Shown piece after piece: positions 36,004 through 44,633 of a stretch of DNA of 64,000 nucleotides. The notes below the pieces were generated by a model. That model worked only from the letters and a program-made list of their open reading frames with translations. It made no database searches and was not told the origin of the DNA. Made by a program: the position numbers and the translations under genes. Each line of letters starts with the position of its first letter. Positions within the stretch are counted from its first letter, which is position 1. The DNA comes from JAAYCI01 sp031551695 (lineage in GTDB: Bacteria > Bacillota > Clostridia > Oscillospirales > Ruminococcaceae), in NCBI GenBank assembly GCA_031551695.1, contig JAVBNG010000016.1:1-64000 (forward strand), in the 5' to 3' direction.

Positions 36004-36843
36004 CTATTGGCCGCCGCGGCCCGCGGCCCGCACCCAGCAAAACACATACAGCTGCGCCAGCCCCTCATATCCCGTTGCCTCTTTGGGCATGCCGCCGGGG
36101 AAGGCCTGCGCCATGGCCCGTTTCATCCACACGTCCATTGGCACCACGCCGTGGCGGCCAAGGCCGTACAGCAGCACACAGTCGGCCACCTTTGGCCCCA
36201 CGCCGGTGATCTGCATCAGGGCGCCGCGCGCTTCGCCGTCCTCCATGGCGGCAAGCTTTGCCTCGTCCACCCGGCCCTTTGCCACCTGCCGCGCCGCGTC
36301 AACAAGATACCGCGCGCGAAAGCCCGCACGCAGCGGAGCCAAATCCTCCGGCGTGCAGGCGGCAAGGCGCTGCGCCGTGGGAAAGGCGCGCACGCCGCCG
36401 CCTGCGTCTTCGCCAAACGTTTCACGCAGCCGCTCCACAATGCCCGTAATGCGCGGGATATTGTTGTTTTGACTGATGATGAAGGAGAGCAATGTGTCAA
36501 AAAACGGCTGGTTCAACAGCCGCACACCGGGCGCGCTGCGCACGCAGGCGCCAAGGGTCTCATCCTCGCAAAAACGCTCCAGCAGCGCTTGCTGGCCGCC
36601 GTCCACGGCAAAATAGCCCCGCCAGAAGGCGAGGTCTTCCCCTGTGAGCGGTGCGTGGGAGCAGTTTTCCAGCACCAGGCCGTTATCCTCCGCCCTGGCG
36701 TACACCGCACGCGGGCCGGCCGTGCCGCAAAACACGCCGCCGCCCACGGCCCGCCAGCTGAATGTTTGCCCGCAAAACAGCGTTGCTTCGAGGTCGATGC
36801 CGGCGGAATCAAGAACCGCCGCGCTCTTTGTAAAGACTGCCAT
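36004..36843 (-). CDS. ogg: 8-oxoguanine DNA glycosylase (OGG1-type)
   Basis: 279 residues. The N-terminal beta domain includes FCGQTFSWRAV (about 23-33) and the HhH-GPD core includes FIISQNNNIPRITGIVERL (about 123-141). The catalytic lysine is in ITGVGPKVADCVLLYG (about 216-231) and the aspartate in VPMDVW (about 237-242), both as in eukaryotic-type OGG1 rather than MutM. It removes 8-oxoG opposite C and nicks the strand. A TATAAT on the minus strand at 36891-36886 could serve as its -10, though no -35 is visible. Confidence 0.9.
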   Translation of the reverse strand: MAVFTKSAAVLDSAGIDLEATLFCGQTFSWRAVGGGVFCGTAGPRAVYARAEDNGLVLENCSHAPLTGEDLAFWRGYFAVDGGQQALLERFCEDETLGACVRSAPGVRLLNQPFFDTLLSFIISQNNNIPRITGIVERLRETFGEDAGGGVRAFPTAQRLAACTPEDLAPLRAGFRARYLVDAARQVAKGRVDEAKLAAMEDGEARGALMQITGVGPKVADCVLLYGLGRHGVVPMDVWMKRAMAQAFPGGMPKEATGYEGLAQLYVFCWVRAAGRGGQ

Positions 36844-37291
36844 TTGCCGCCTCCTGTCTGTGGGTTTAGCCCAGGGTTTTATGTTATTATATCATAGGGC
36901 GGCCCCGCCGCGCTTTGGTGAAAACCGGTAAAAAACGCGCCGAAACAAGCCGGGAATTCTCGCAGTTGCCCAGTTGACACCCCAAATTAAACGGGAAGTT
37001 TTGTTGACAGTTTTCCACAACCCGTTGAAAAGCGGGCAATTTTCAAACTTTTAACAATGGGTTTTGTCCTCAAATCCCCATTTGTCAACATTTTCAACAG
37101 GGTTTTCAACAATTGCGGCGGCGGCGGCGGAAATTACATCTGGTATAAGCCCCTGTGGGCCGGCCGAAAAAGCAGGAAAAACATGCAGCTGGTTGAAACT
37201 GCATATATATAAGAAAAAAAGTGGAAAAACCGGCCCGGTTTTGTTATACTTTACCTGTATGTAAATTTGCGGGACGCTGTGAGGTTTTGCG
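36844..37291. other. 448-bp intergenic region with repeated TTTTC(C/A)ACA motifs
   Basis: Divergent region between ogg and rlmB. It contains TTTTCCACA (37011-37019), a full match to the relaxed DnaA-box consensus, and two TTTTCAACA (37091-37099 and 37103-37111), each one base away, plus several TTGTTGACA/TTTGTCAACA-like strings. It is much more AT-rich than its surroundings. No coding sequence with a ribosome site is seen. The rlmB promoter is at its right end. Confidence 0.45.
37222..37250 (+). promoter_or_regulatory. Candidate promoter of rlmB
   Basis: TGGAAA (37222-37227), 17-base spacer, TATACT (37245-37250). The ATG at 37292 follows after a short leader. Confidence 0.5.
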
Positions 37292-38047
37292 ATGCGCGAT
37301 GAGCTGGAAAACGCCCCGGTATACGGCCGCCGCGCGGTGACGGAATTTTTGAAAAGCGGGCAGGCCGTGGATACGGTGCTGCTGGCCGATGGAATGGACG
37401 CCAAAACGTCCGGATATTTTTTGGCGCTGGCAAAGGCGGCGGGCGCCGTGGTAAAGCAGACGAAAAGTGAAAAGCTGGACGCCATAACCGGCGGCGGGCG
37501 CCATCAGGGCGTGGCCGCCTACGGCGCAAGCGTGGAGTACAAAAGCCTAGATGACATCCTTGCTTTGGCCGAAAGCCGCGGCGAGCCGCCGTTTGTGCTG
37601 CTGGCCGACGGCGTGGCGGACCCGCACAACCTGGGCGCGCTGATGCGCACGGCGCTGCTGTGCGGCGCCCACGGCGTGGTGATTGAAAAGCGCGGTTCGG
37701 CCGGCGTTACACCGGTGGTGATGAAGGCCAGCGCGGGCGCGGCGGCGCTGCTGCCTGTGGCGCGGGTGGCCAATTTGGGCGAGGCCGTGCGCCGCCTGAA
37801 AGAGCGGAATGTTTTCGTGTTCGCCGCCGACATGGCAGGCGAAACCCTGGCCAGGACAGATTTGTCCGGCGCCGTGGCGCTGGTGGTGGGCAGTGAAGGG
37901 CACGGCGTGGCACCGCTGGTGAAAAAGCTGTGCGACGGCGTGGTGCGCCTGCCGCTGAAAACAGCCGGCAGTGTGGACAGCCTGAACGTGTCCGTAGCCG
38001 GCGGCATTTTGATGTATCATATTTTCAGCCTGCGCAGCGGCAGTTGA
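37292..38047 (+). CDS. rlmB: 23S rRNA (guanosine-2'-O)-methyltransferase RlmB / TrmH family
   Basis: 251 residues: an N-terminal substrate-binding domain (YGRRAVTEFLKSGQAVDTVL, about 12-31) and a C-terminal SPOUT knot domain. The SpoU motifs are DGVADPHNLGALMRTA (about 106-121), VGSEGHGVAPLV (about 196-207) and LNVSVAGGILMY (about 228-239). It methylates a ribose 2'-OH in 23S rRNA if truly RlmB; other TrmH-family targets are possible. The stop lies 42 bp before the TTG start of the giant membrane protein that follows. Confidence 0.9.
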   Translation: MRDELENAPVYGRRAVTEFLKSGQAVDTVLLADGMDAKTSGYFLALAKAAGAVVKQTKSEKLDAITGGGRHQGVAAYGASVEYKSLDDILALAESRGEPPFVLLADGVADPHNLGALMRTALLCGAHGVVIEKRGSAGVTPVVMKASAGAAALLPVARVANLGEAVRRLKERNVFVFAADMAGETLARTDLSGAVALVVGSEGHGVAPLVKKLCDGVVRLPLKTAGSVDSLNVSVAGGILMYHIFSLRSGS

Positions 38048-38089
38048 GCCATGCCCGCGCATAACCGAAAAAACGGTGGAGGTGGAGAG

Positions 38090-41000
38090 TTGGATTTGCC
38101 AAACAAAGGCGCAAATGCCTCTGTAGACGACATTTTAAATGAGGTTTTACACAAGGGACCCGCCCCGGGCGTGCCCAGCTCTTCTTTGGACGACATTTTG
38201 GCGGAGCTGGGCTTGGATGCACCGAAAATGCCCCAACCGCAGGCCGGGCAAGCGCCCGCCGCAGTGCCGCCGGCAGCCGCAGCGCAAGCGCGGCCTTCTG
38301 TTGCACAGGGGCAGCCTGCCGCCGCGCAGGGGCAGGCACGGCAAACACCCGATGCGCAGAGCCGCCCGGCAGGGCAAACGCAGCCCATCCCCGCCCAGCG
38401 GCAGGCCGAGCCCCGGCAAAACACCATGCGGCAAACCTTCATCCCCGGCGGCACACAGCAAATCCCCGCCCAGCGCATAACGGCGGACCGCACACAAAAT
38501 ATCACCGCCACGCTGGGCGGCACGCGCCGGCTGCCCATTTGGGGCGACGACGCGGCCCCGGAGCCCATTGCCCCGCGCATGGGCAAGGCCGCCGCCCTGG
38601 AAAAGGTGGAAACGGACAAGTTCGTTGGCGACGAGCAGTTGACGCGCTGGTTTTCGGACACCGACATGCACACCAGCAAGCGCGACCAGAAAAAGGCCGA
38701 GCGCGAGCGCCGCAAGCAGCTGGCTGCCGAAGACAAAGACGAACGCCGCCGCGAAAAAAACCTCCGGAAGGGTGTGGAGGAAGAGCCTGTTTTTGAAGAG
38801 ATCAGCCCGGCGGTGCCGCAGGGCCTGCCGGGCGCCCCCTTTGCAGCAAGCGAGGCCGCGCCGCAGGCAACACAGGCCTTCGGCACGCGGCAGGACACCG
38901 CGCAGGGGGGTACGGCGCAGCGGCCGCAGGCGGGCCAAGCCCGGCAAATACCCGCCCAGCAGGCGCAGCCCGCCACGGCGGCGCAGCCATATCACGCAGA
39001 CGCCCACCCGCAGGCGGATTTTTCCGGCATCGCCCCCGCCCCGCCGCAAGCGCAAGCCGCGATTTCTCCGAAGCGGCCTGCGATAGAACAGGCGGCCGCG
39101 CAAACCACGCAAACCGTGCCGTCTGCCGGGGAAGAGGAGTTGTTCTCCCCGGCGCGCGTGGCCCGCGCCGAGCAAACCCAGCGCGCCAAGGGCGTTACCG
39201 GCACCATCCCGCTGCCCACCACGGACGAATTGGCGCGCCAAGCCGAGGCACAGGCCGCACGGCGGGCCGCCATTGCGCGGCAGGCGGCGGCACAACAGAC
39301 GCAGCAAACACAACAGATTCCCGCCCAGCGGCAGGCACAGCCCGCCGCAACGCGGCAAATGCCGCCGGTTTCCGCGCGGCAGCAGGCGCGGCCCGGCGCA
39401 GCAAGCCCCGGCGGCGCCACGCGGCCCGTCGACACCCGGCAATTTGCCGCGCAGCAGCCTTCACCCGCGCGGCACGCTGCCGAAGCTGCCGCCCAGACCG
39501 CCGTGTTCAAACCCATCAGCGCCGTGACAAAATCCAACGACACGGCAGAGGTGCCCGCCCTTGCGCACTCGCCTGCACAGAACGCGCCGGCCCAAACCGC
39601 CGAAACGCAGGTGTTTATGGCGGCAGCGCCCGGGGCGGGCGAGGCGCCCGGCATACCTGTGAACGACGGCCGTACCCAGGGGGAAAAGGACGCGTGGCTT
39701 CCTTCGGGCGCCGCCGAGCATGAGGACGACCCCGCCTTTGCCGCTGCCGTAAGCGACGCGCGCGAGCGCGCCGCCGGCCAGGCGGAACAAAAAAAGCAAA
39801 AGCGCGATACGTTACAATACGACCTGGACGGGACCGGCGAAGACGGCCGCAAGCGCGTACCCACGGCGGCCTACACCCAGGAGTTCGACAACGCGGACCC
39901 CGCCGCTAAGCAACCCCCGGCGGACGACCGCAGCCTGTTTTTGGACGACATGGTGGACGACCGCTTCCGCGCTTTTTTCGAGGACACGGTCATCGTGGAG
40001 CGGGAGGATTACTCTGACGCGGCCCGCGCCGCCCGCGCCCGGCGCAAAGCCCGGCGCAGCCGCACCAGCCTCACCGGGTCCCTGGGCCTTGGCGGCACCG
40101 GCGCGGGAACCACCACGCGCTCGTCCCTTATCACCGGCGAATTCACCCGCATGGGCGAGCAGGTGGAAGGCGAGGAGGCCGAAGAGGATTTCGGCGATTA
40201 CACCCGCCCACAGGACGCCGAGGCCGTCGCCAAGGACATCGCCGCCATGCGCACGGGCTTTACCCGCCGCGCCGCCATTTCCGGCGTGCTGGCGCTGCTG
40301 CTGGCGTGGCTGTCTTTCGGCATGCTGGAAAAAGTGCCCATTCCCGCGTTTTTAAACCCCTCCCAAAACCCCGTGGCCTTCGGCGTGGTGTATCTTGTAC
40401 TGCTGGTGGCGGCCATCGCCATCAACCTGCCCACCATTTCCAGCGGGCTTTTGGGCCTGTTTGAAGAGCCCGTCGTGGACACTTCCGTGGCCCTTGCGGC
40501 CGTGGTGTCCGCTTTGCAGGGCATCGCCATGCTCATTTACCTCATTTTGGAAAAACCCCTCACCGTCACGCCCTTCGGCGCCATCGCCACGCTGCTTTTG
40601 GCGGCAAACGCTTTCGGCAAGCGGCTGCGCACCACGTCCATTTTGGAAAACTTCCATCTGGCCTCCGCCGGCATCGACCATTCCGCCGCCTATGTGCTGG
40701 ACGGCGGCCACGAGCTGGCGTTCAACATCACAAAGGGCCTGGAAGAGGAAAACCCGACCCTGCTTATCTCGCGCCCCACGGCCCTTGTAAAGGGCTTTTT
40801 GCGCCAGAGCTTCTCCATGCGCAAAAGCGACGTGTGGGGCCGTTACATTGGCTGGGGCCTTGCCGCCACCGGGCTCATCGCGGGCATCATCACCTTCGCC
40901 CTGACGAAGGACCTGGTCACCGCAGTGTCCGCCTTTGCGGGCCTTTTGGCCATTGGCGCGCCGCTGTCCTCCACGCTGGTGTCGGCCATCCCGTCCCTGC

Positions 41001-41920
41001 TGCTGCAACAGGGCGCGTCCAAGGTGGGGGCTGTGGTTCCCGGCTGGAGCGCCATTGAGGAACTGGGCTATGTGAACGTGGTGATGGCAGGGGCAAAGGA
41101 CGTGTTCCCGCCGAATGCCGTCACACTAAAAGGCATCAAAACCTTTGAAAAGGTGCGGGTGGACCTCGCCATCCTGTACGCCGCCAGCGTGCTGATTGAA
41201 GGGTGCGAGACATTGCGCGGCATTTTCCAGGGCATCATCCAAAACCGCAGCGACATGCTGTACAAGGTGGAAAATCTCCTCGTCGAGCAGGGCCGCGGCT
41301 TCACGGCCTGGGTGCAGAACAGCCGCCTCGTCATCGGCACGCGGGAGATGATGCAAAAGCACGACATCGACCCGCCGCCGGTGGAACTGGAAATGAAATA
41401 CACAAAGCCCGGCCATGTGCCGGTGTATCTGGCCGTGTCCGGCCGGCTGTTCGCCATGTTCATCGTGCAGTACGCCCCGGAGGCGAGCGTGCAGGTCACG
41501 CTGGACGGGCTGATCAAAAGCGGCGTGTCGCTTCTCGTCACCAGCGACGACCCGAACATCACCAGCGGCCTCATCGAACAGGTATACCAACTGCCAGAGG
41601 GCGTAGTGAAGGTGCTGGGCCGCCGGGAGCTGGAGCTTCTTGAACCCCTGCGCACCTACCTGCCTGAAAGCGACGGCGTGATGACCCACATCGGCACGTT
41701 CACCAGCTTCATCGGCGGCATGCGTGCCGCCGCGGGCTGCGCCGCGTCGGAAAATATGAGCAGCATCATCCAGCTGGCCGCCGTGGGCCTGGCGTGCCTG
41801 TTAAGCCTGTTGCTGGCGTTCAGCGGCGGCCTGGCCAATTTGGCGCTGGGCATCGTGTTCCTGTTCCAGCTGGGGTGGACGGTGCTGATTTCCGCCATGC
41901 CCTTTGCGCGCAGGTATTAG
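38090..41920 (+). CDS. Giant degenerate P-type-ATPase-like membrane protein with disordered N-terminus
   Basis: About 1276 residues from a TTG at 38090 with GGAGGT six bases upstream; an ATG at 38051 adds 13 residues but lacks a ribosome site. Residues 1-700 are low-complexity, rich in A/Q/P/R, with repeats of IPAQ(R/Q) and two short acidic motifs at the start (SVDDILNEV, SLDDILAEL). Residues about 730-1276 have eight or so hydrophobic segments and align with the P1B ATPase core: LAIGAPLSSTLVSAIP at the CPC position, then WSAIEELGYVNVVMAGAKDVFP at the DKTGT position. The DKTGT sequence is missing (only KDVFP around D1004), TGD reads TSDD, and GDGxND is absent, so pumping is unlikely. Function unknown; cotranscribed with rlmB. 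Confidence 0.7.
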   Translation: MDLPNKGANASVDDILNEVLHKGPAPGVPSSSLDDILAELGLDAPKMPQPQAGQAPAAVPPAAAAQARPSVAQGQPAAAQGQARQTPDAQSRPAGQTQPIPAQRQAEPRQNTMRQTFIPGGTQQIPAQRITADRTQNITATLGGTRRLPIWGDDAAPEPIAPRMGKAAALEKVETDKFVGDEQLTRWFSDTDMHTSKRDQKKAERERRKQLAAEDKDERRREKNLRKGVEEEPVFEEISPAVPQGLPGAPFAASEAAPQATQAFGTRQDTAQGGTAQRPQAGQARQIPAQQAQPATAAQPYHADAHPQADFSGIAPAPPQAQAAISPKRPAIEQAAAQTTQTVPSAGEEELFSPARVARAEQTQRAKGVTGTIPLPTTDELARQAEAQAARRAAIARQAAAQQTQQTQQIPAQRQAQPAATRQMPPVSARQQARPGAASPGGATRPVDTRQFAAQQPSPARHAAEAAAQTAVFKPISAVTKSNDTAEVPALAHSPAQNAPAQTAETQVFMAAAPGAGEAPGIPVNDGRTQGEKDAWLPSGAAEHEDDPAFAAAVSDARERAAGQAEQKKQKRDTLQYDLDGTGEDGRKRVPTAAYTQEFDNADPAAKQPPADDRSLFLDDMVDDRFRAFFEDTVIVEREDYSDAARAARARRKARRSRTSLTGSLGLGGTGAGTTTRSSLITGEFTRMGEQVEGEEAEEDFGDYTRPQDAEAVAKDIAAMRTGFTRRAAISGVLALLLAWLSFGMLEKVPIPAFLNPSQNPVAFGVVYLVLLVAAIAINLPTISSGLLGLFEEPVVDTSVALAAVVSALQGIAMLIYLILEKPLTVTPFGAIATLLLAANAFGKRLRTTSILENFHLASAGIDHSAAYVLDGGHELAFNITKGLEEENPTLLISRPTALVKGFLRQSFSMRKSDVWGRYIGWGLAATGLIAGIITFALTKDLVTAVSAFAGLLAIGAPLSSTLVSAIPSLLLQQGASKVGAVVPGWSAIEELGYVNVVMAGAKDVFPPNAVTLKGIKTFEKVRVDLAILYAASVLIEGCETLRGIFQGIIQNRSDMLYKVENLLVEQGRGFTAWVQNSRLVIGTREMMQKHDIDPPPVELEMKYTKPGHVPVYLAVSGRLFAMFIVQYAPEASVQVTLDGLIKSGVSLLVTSDDPNITSGLIEQVYQLPEGVVKVLGRRELELLEPLRTYLPESDGVMTHIGTFTSFIGGMRAAAGCAASENMSSIIQLAAVGLACLLSLLLAFSGGLANLALGIVFLFQLGWTVLISAMPFARRY

Positions 41921-41952
41921 CATCAAACTGCCTAAAGCCCTTTTGACCCGCA

Positions 41953-42070
41953 AAGGGAGGACGGTGCGCAACGCACATCTACCTTCCGCGCTCCGTGCCG
42001 TACAATGCATTGTATTGTTCGTCACCGAGCTTGCGGCTGATGATATGCTTATGCGCACCCGTCCTCCCTT
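41953..42070 (-). repeat. Structured intergenic repeat, copy B
   Basis: Outer arms 41953-41970 and 42052-42070 pair along 18 bp with a single one-base bulge. Conserved strands ACATCTACCTTCCGCG (41975-41990) and TTGCGGCTGATGATATGC (42031-42048) are intact. The middle stem GCTCCGTG/CACCGAGC pairs at 7 of 8 and the apical hairpin is ACAATGC/GTATTGT with one G-T. It lies in the 358-bp region between two plus-strand genes; in the favoured minus-strand reading it would be antisense to them. The rest of this region (42071-42278) holds a weak candidate promoter (TTGTAT near 42196, TACCAT near 42220) for the EF-G-like gene. Confidence 0.85.
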
Positions 42071-42278
42071 CGCTCGTGCAAATTCCCCTTACGCTTTTGC
42101 ACACCTGCGTTTCCCATGGTGATAATGCACAAAAAACGCCCGTTATCTTTGTGCGCGCATGAGGTGCAAAACCCCCTCAAATGCTCTTCCTCTCTATTGT
42201 ATTGGCAGGTCTTTTTGTGATACCATCGGATATACGAGATTTGTTTACCATACTTCTTTAAGTGAGGAGACTGTTTTC

Positions 42279-44345
42279 ATGAGCTTTGCCGCAGAAAAAA
42301 TCCGCAATGTCCTTGTGGCCGGCCACTCCGGGTCGGGCAAAACCAGCCTTGTGGAGGCGATGCTGTTTGCCAACAAAGGCACAGACCGGCACGGCCGCGT
42401 GGACGAGGGCAACACCACGTCCGACTATGACCCCGAAGAGATTAAGCGCAAGGTTTCGCTGTCGTCTTCGATCATCCCGCTGGAGACAAAGGAATACAAA
42501 ATCAATCTCATCGACGTGCCCGGCCTGTTCGATTTCGAGCTAGGCCTGTACGAGGGCATTATGGCCGCCGAAAGCGTGCTTATCACGGTGTCGGCCCGCT
42601 CAGGCTTTTCCGTGGGCGCGCAAAAAGCGTATAAATTGGCCGAAAAAACCGGCAAGGCCCGCATGTTTTTCGTAAGCAAGCTGGACATTGAAAACGCCGA
42701 TTACTTTAAAGTGTACGACGAGTTGAAGGCATCTTTCGGCGCGGCGGTGTGCCCGGTGGTGGTGCCCCATGTGGACGGCGGCAAAGTGACCTACGTGGAC
42801 CTTGTGAACAACAAGGCCTATACATACGACGGCGGCAAGCGCAGCGACGTGCCCGTGCCGGACATGGGCAGCCAGATCGAAGATTTGAAATCCGCCATTC
42901 AGGAGGCCGTGGCCGAGACAGACGAGGCCCTGATGGAGAAATTCTTTGAAGGCGAGACCTTCACCCAGGAAGAACTGACCGAGGGCCTGCGCAACGGCGT
43001 GAAAAGCGGCGCCATCGCCCCGGTGCTGTGCGGCATTCCCATGCAGCTGGAAGGCATGGACCTGTTGATCGAATCCATCCCGAAGATGCTGCCCTCCCCT
43101 TCGCGCAGCGGCGCCATGGAGACGGAAGACGGCGGCACCGTGGAGTGCAAGCCGGACGGCCCCCTGGCCGCCTATGTGTTTAAAACTGTAGCCGACCCGT
43201 TTGTGGGCAAGCTGTCTTATGTAAAAGTGGTGCGCGGCACGCTGAAAAACGACGTTGCCACTGTGAACAGCCGCACGGGCGAGGCGGAAAAGCTGGGCAA
43301 ACTGATTTTTATGAAGGGCAAAAAGCAAATTGACACGGCGGAAATTACCGCCGGCGACATTGGCGCCGTGACGAAGCTGGCCGCCACCAAAACCGGCGAC
43401 ACCCTGTGCGCCGCGGGCAATGTGGTGAAAATAAAGGCCGTGGAATTCCCGAAGCCCACCTTCAGCATGGCGCTGCGCTCGAAACAAAAGGGCGACGAAG
43501 GCAAAATTGCCGGCGCGCTGCAGCGGCTGATTGAAGAGGACGGCACCCTCGCGTACAAAATCGACTCCGAAACCGTGCAGCAGGTGCTGAGCGGCCTTGG
43601 TGAGCAGCATCTGGACGTGGTGGTTGCCAAAATGAAAAACAAATTCGGCGTGGACGTGGAGCTTAGCCCGCCGCGCGTGGCCTACCGCGAAACCCTGCGC
43701 AAAAAAGTGAAGGCCCAGGGCCGCCACAAAAAGCAGACCGGCGGCCACGGCCAGTTCGGCGACGTAATCATCGAATTTGAGCCCACGGACGGCGACGAAC
43801 TGGTGTTCGAAGAGAAGGTGTTTGGCGGCAGCGTGCCAAAAAACTTTTTCCCCGCTGTGGAAAAGGGCCTGCGCGACGCCGTTGGCCGCGGCGTGGTGGC
43901 GGGGTACCCTATGGTGGGCCTGAAGGCCACCTTGCTGGACGGCAGCTACCACCCGGTGGATTCCAGCGAAATGGCGTTCAAAATGGCGGCGCGCCTTGCC
44001 TACAAGGCCGCTCTGCCAGACGCTTCCCCGGTGCTGCTGGAGCCCATCGGCGCCCTGAAGGCCTATGTGCCGGACACGAACACCGGCGACATTATGGGCG
44101 AGGTGAACAAGCGCCGCGGCCGCGTGATGGGCATGAACCCCACCGAGGACGGCCTGCAGTGTGTGGAAGCCGAACTGCCCATGAGCGAGATGTACGATTT
44201 CACCACCTATATGCGCCAGCTGACCCAGGGCCGCGGCTATTACAGCTTTGACTTTGTGCGCTACGAGCCGCTGCCCCAAAACCTGGAGGCCAAGGTGATT
44301 GAAGAGGCCAAGAAGATTTTTGTAGACAAGAGCGAAGAGGAATAA
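42279..44345 (+). CDS. EF-G-like translational GTPase (second EF-G type)
   Basis: 688 residues, all five EF-G domains by length. GTP-binding motifs differ from standard EF-G: G1 is AGHSGSGKTS, G3 is DVPG, and the G4 position reads SKLD instead of NKxD. Domain 4 is complete (QTGGHGQFGDVIIEFEP, about 490-506) and the C-terminal domain has DYFTTYM-like EMYDFTTYMRQLTQGRG. Such proteins are widespread EF-G paralogs in Clostridia; whether this one translocates, recycles ribosomes or does something else is not shown by sequence. The ATG at 42279 has GAGGAG upstream, and a strong terminator follows. Confidence 0.85.
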   Translation: MSFAAEKIRNVLVAGHSGSGKTSLVEAMLFANKGTDRHGRVDEGNTTSDYDPEEIKRKVSLSSSIIPLETKEYKINLIDVPGLFDFELGLYEGIMAAESVLITVSARSGFSVGAQKAYKLAEKTGKARMFFVSKLDIENADYFKVYDELKASFGAAVCPVVVPHVDGGKVTYVDLVNNKAYTYDGGKRSDVPVPDMGSQIEDLKSAIQEAVAETDEALMEKFFEGETFTQEELTEGLRNGVKSGAIAPVLCGIPMQLEGMDLLIESIPKMLPSPSRSGAMETEDGGTVECKPDGPLAAYVFKTVADPFVGKLSYVKVVRGTLKNDVATVNSRTGEAEKLGKLIFMKGKKQIDTAEITAGDIGAVTKLAATKTGDTLCAAGNVVKIKAVEFPKPTFSMALRSKQKGDEGKIAGALQRLIEEDGTLAYKIDSETVQQVLSGLGEQHLDVVVAKMKNKFGVDVELSPPRVAYRETLRKKVKAQGRHKKQTGGHGQFGDVIIEFEPTDGDELVFEEKVFGGSVPKNFFPAVEKGLRDAVGRGVVAGYPMVGLKATLLDGSYHPVDSSEMAFKMAARLAYKAALPDASPVLLEPIGALKAYVPDTNTGDIMGEVNKRRGRVMGMNPTEDGLQCVEAELPMSEMYDFTTYMRQLTQGRGYYSFDFVRYEPLPQNLEAKVIEEAKKIFVDKSEEE

Positions 44346-44352
44346 CAGCCCA

Positions 44353-44381
44353 AGCGCCCCTTCCGCAAGGGGCGCTTTTTA
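44353..44381 (+). terminator. Terminator after the EF-G-like gene
   Basis: AGCGCCCC and GGGGCGCT pair perfectly around TTCCGCAA, followed by TTTTT. Confidence 0.9.
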
Positions 44382-44441
44382 CAGGAAACACGCACCAGTC
44401 AACCGCAGAAAATGGCGAAAATGTAAAGTTTTTTTTCGGTG

Positions 44442-44470
44442 TTGACAATCGGTACTTGTTATACTATAAT
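44442..44470 (+). promoter_or_regulatory. Perfect-consensus promoter of greA
   Basis: TTGACA (44442-44447), 17-base spacer, TATAAT (44465-44470). Full match at both hexamers. Start expected near 44477, giving a leader of about 155 nt. Confidence 0.88.
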
Positions 44471-44480
44471 GGTGCCTGCT

Positions 44481-44523
44481 GAAACCGCTCGGCTGCGTTT
44501 TATTGCGCGGTTTCACGGTTTTT
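44481..44523 (+). terminator. greA leader hairpin 1 (terminator-like)
   Basis: GAAACCGC (44481-44488) pairs with GCGGTTTC (44507-44514), followed after ACGG by TTTTT. It begins only a few bases after the predicted transcription start. Confidence 0.6.
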
Positions 44524-44545
44524 ACCACAAAAGGCATTTTTCTTG

Positions 44546-44569
44546 AAAAAGCGGCGTTTGCCGCTTTTT
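44546..44569 (+). terminator. greA leader hairpin 2 (intrinsic terminator)
   Basis: AAAAAGCGGC (44546-44555), loop GTTT, GCCGCTTTTT (44560-44569): a perfect ten-pair terminator inside the greA leader, about 65 bp before the start codon. Unless read through or disrupted, it would stop most greA transcripts. Confidence 0.75.
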
Positions 44570-44633
44570 CATCGTGTTTATGCCAAATTATGAGGCCGCA
44601 CAGCCAGCGTCCTTTGTAAAGGAGCCACCCCAG

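Noticed and set aside
36844..37291. Possible replication origin based on DnaA-box-like motifs
   Set aside because: No dnaA, dnaN, rpmH or other origin-linked genes nearby and only one exact box; kept only as a low-level regulatory observation.
38147..39442. Open frame of 431 codons on the minus strand opposite the giant protein
   Set aside because: Leucine/arginine/glycine-rich shadow of the A/Q/P-rich region; no ribosome site or recognisable domain.
42031..42045. CTGATGA in the conserved strand of the repeat, as in hammerhead ribozyme cores
   Set aside because: No GAAA partner strand or cleavage-site arrangement is present, and copy A has CTGACGA, which would abolish a hammerhead.
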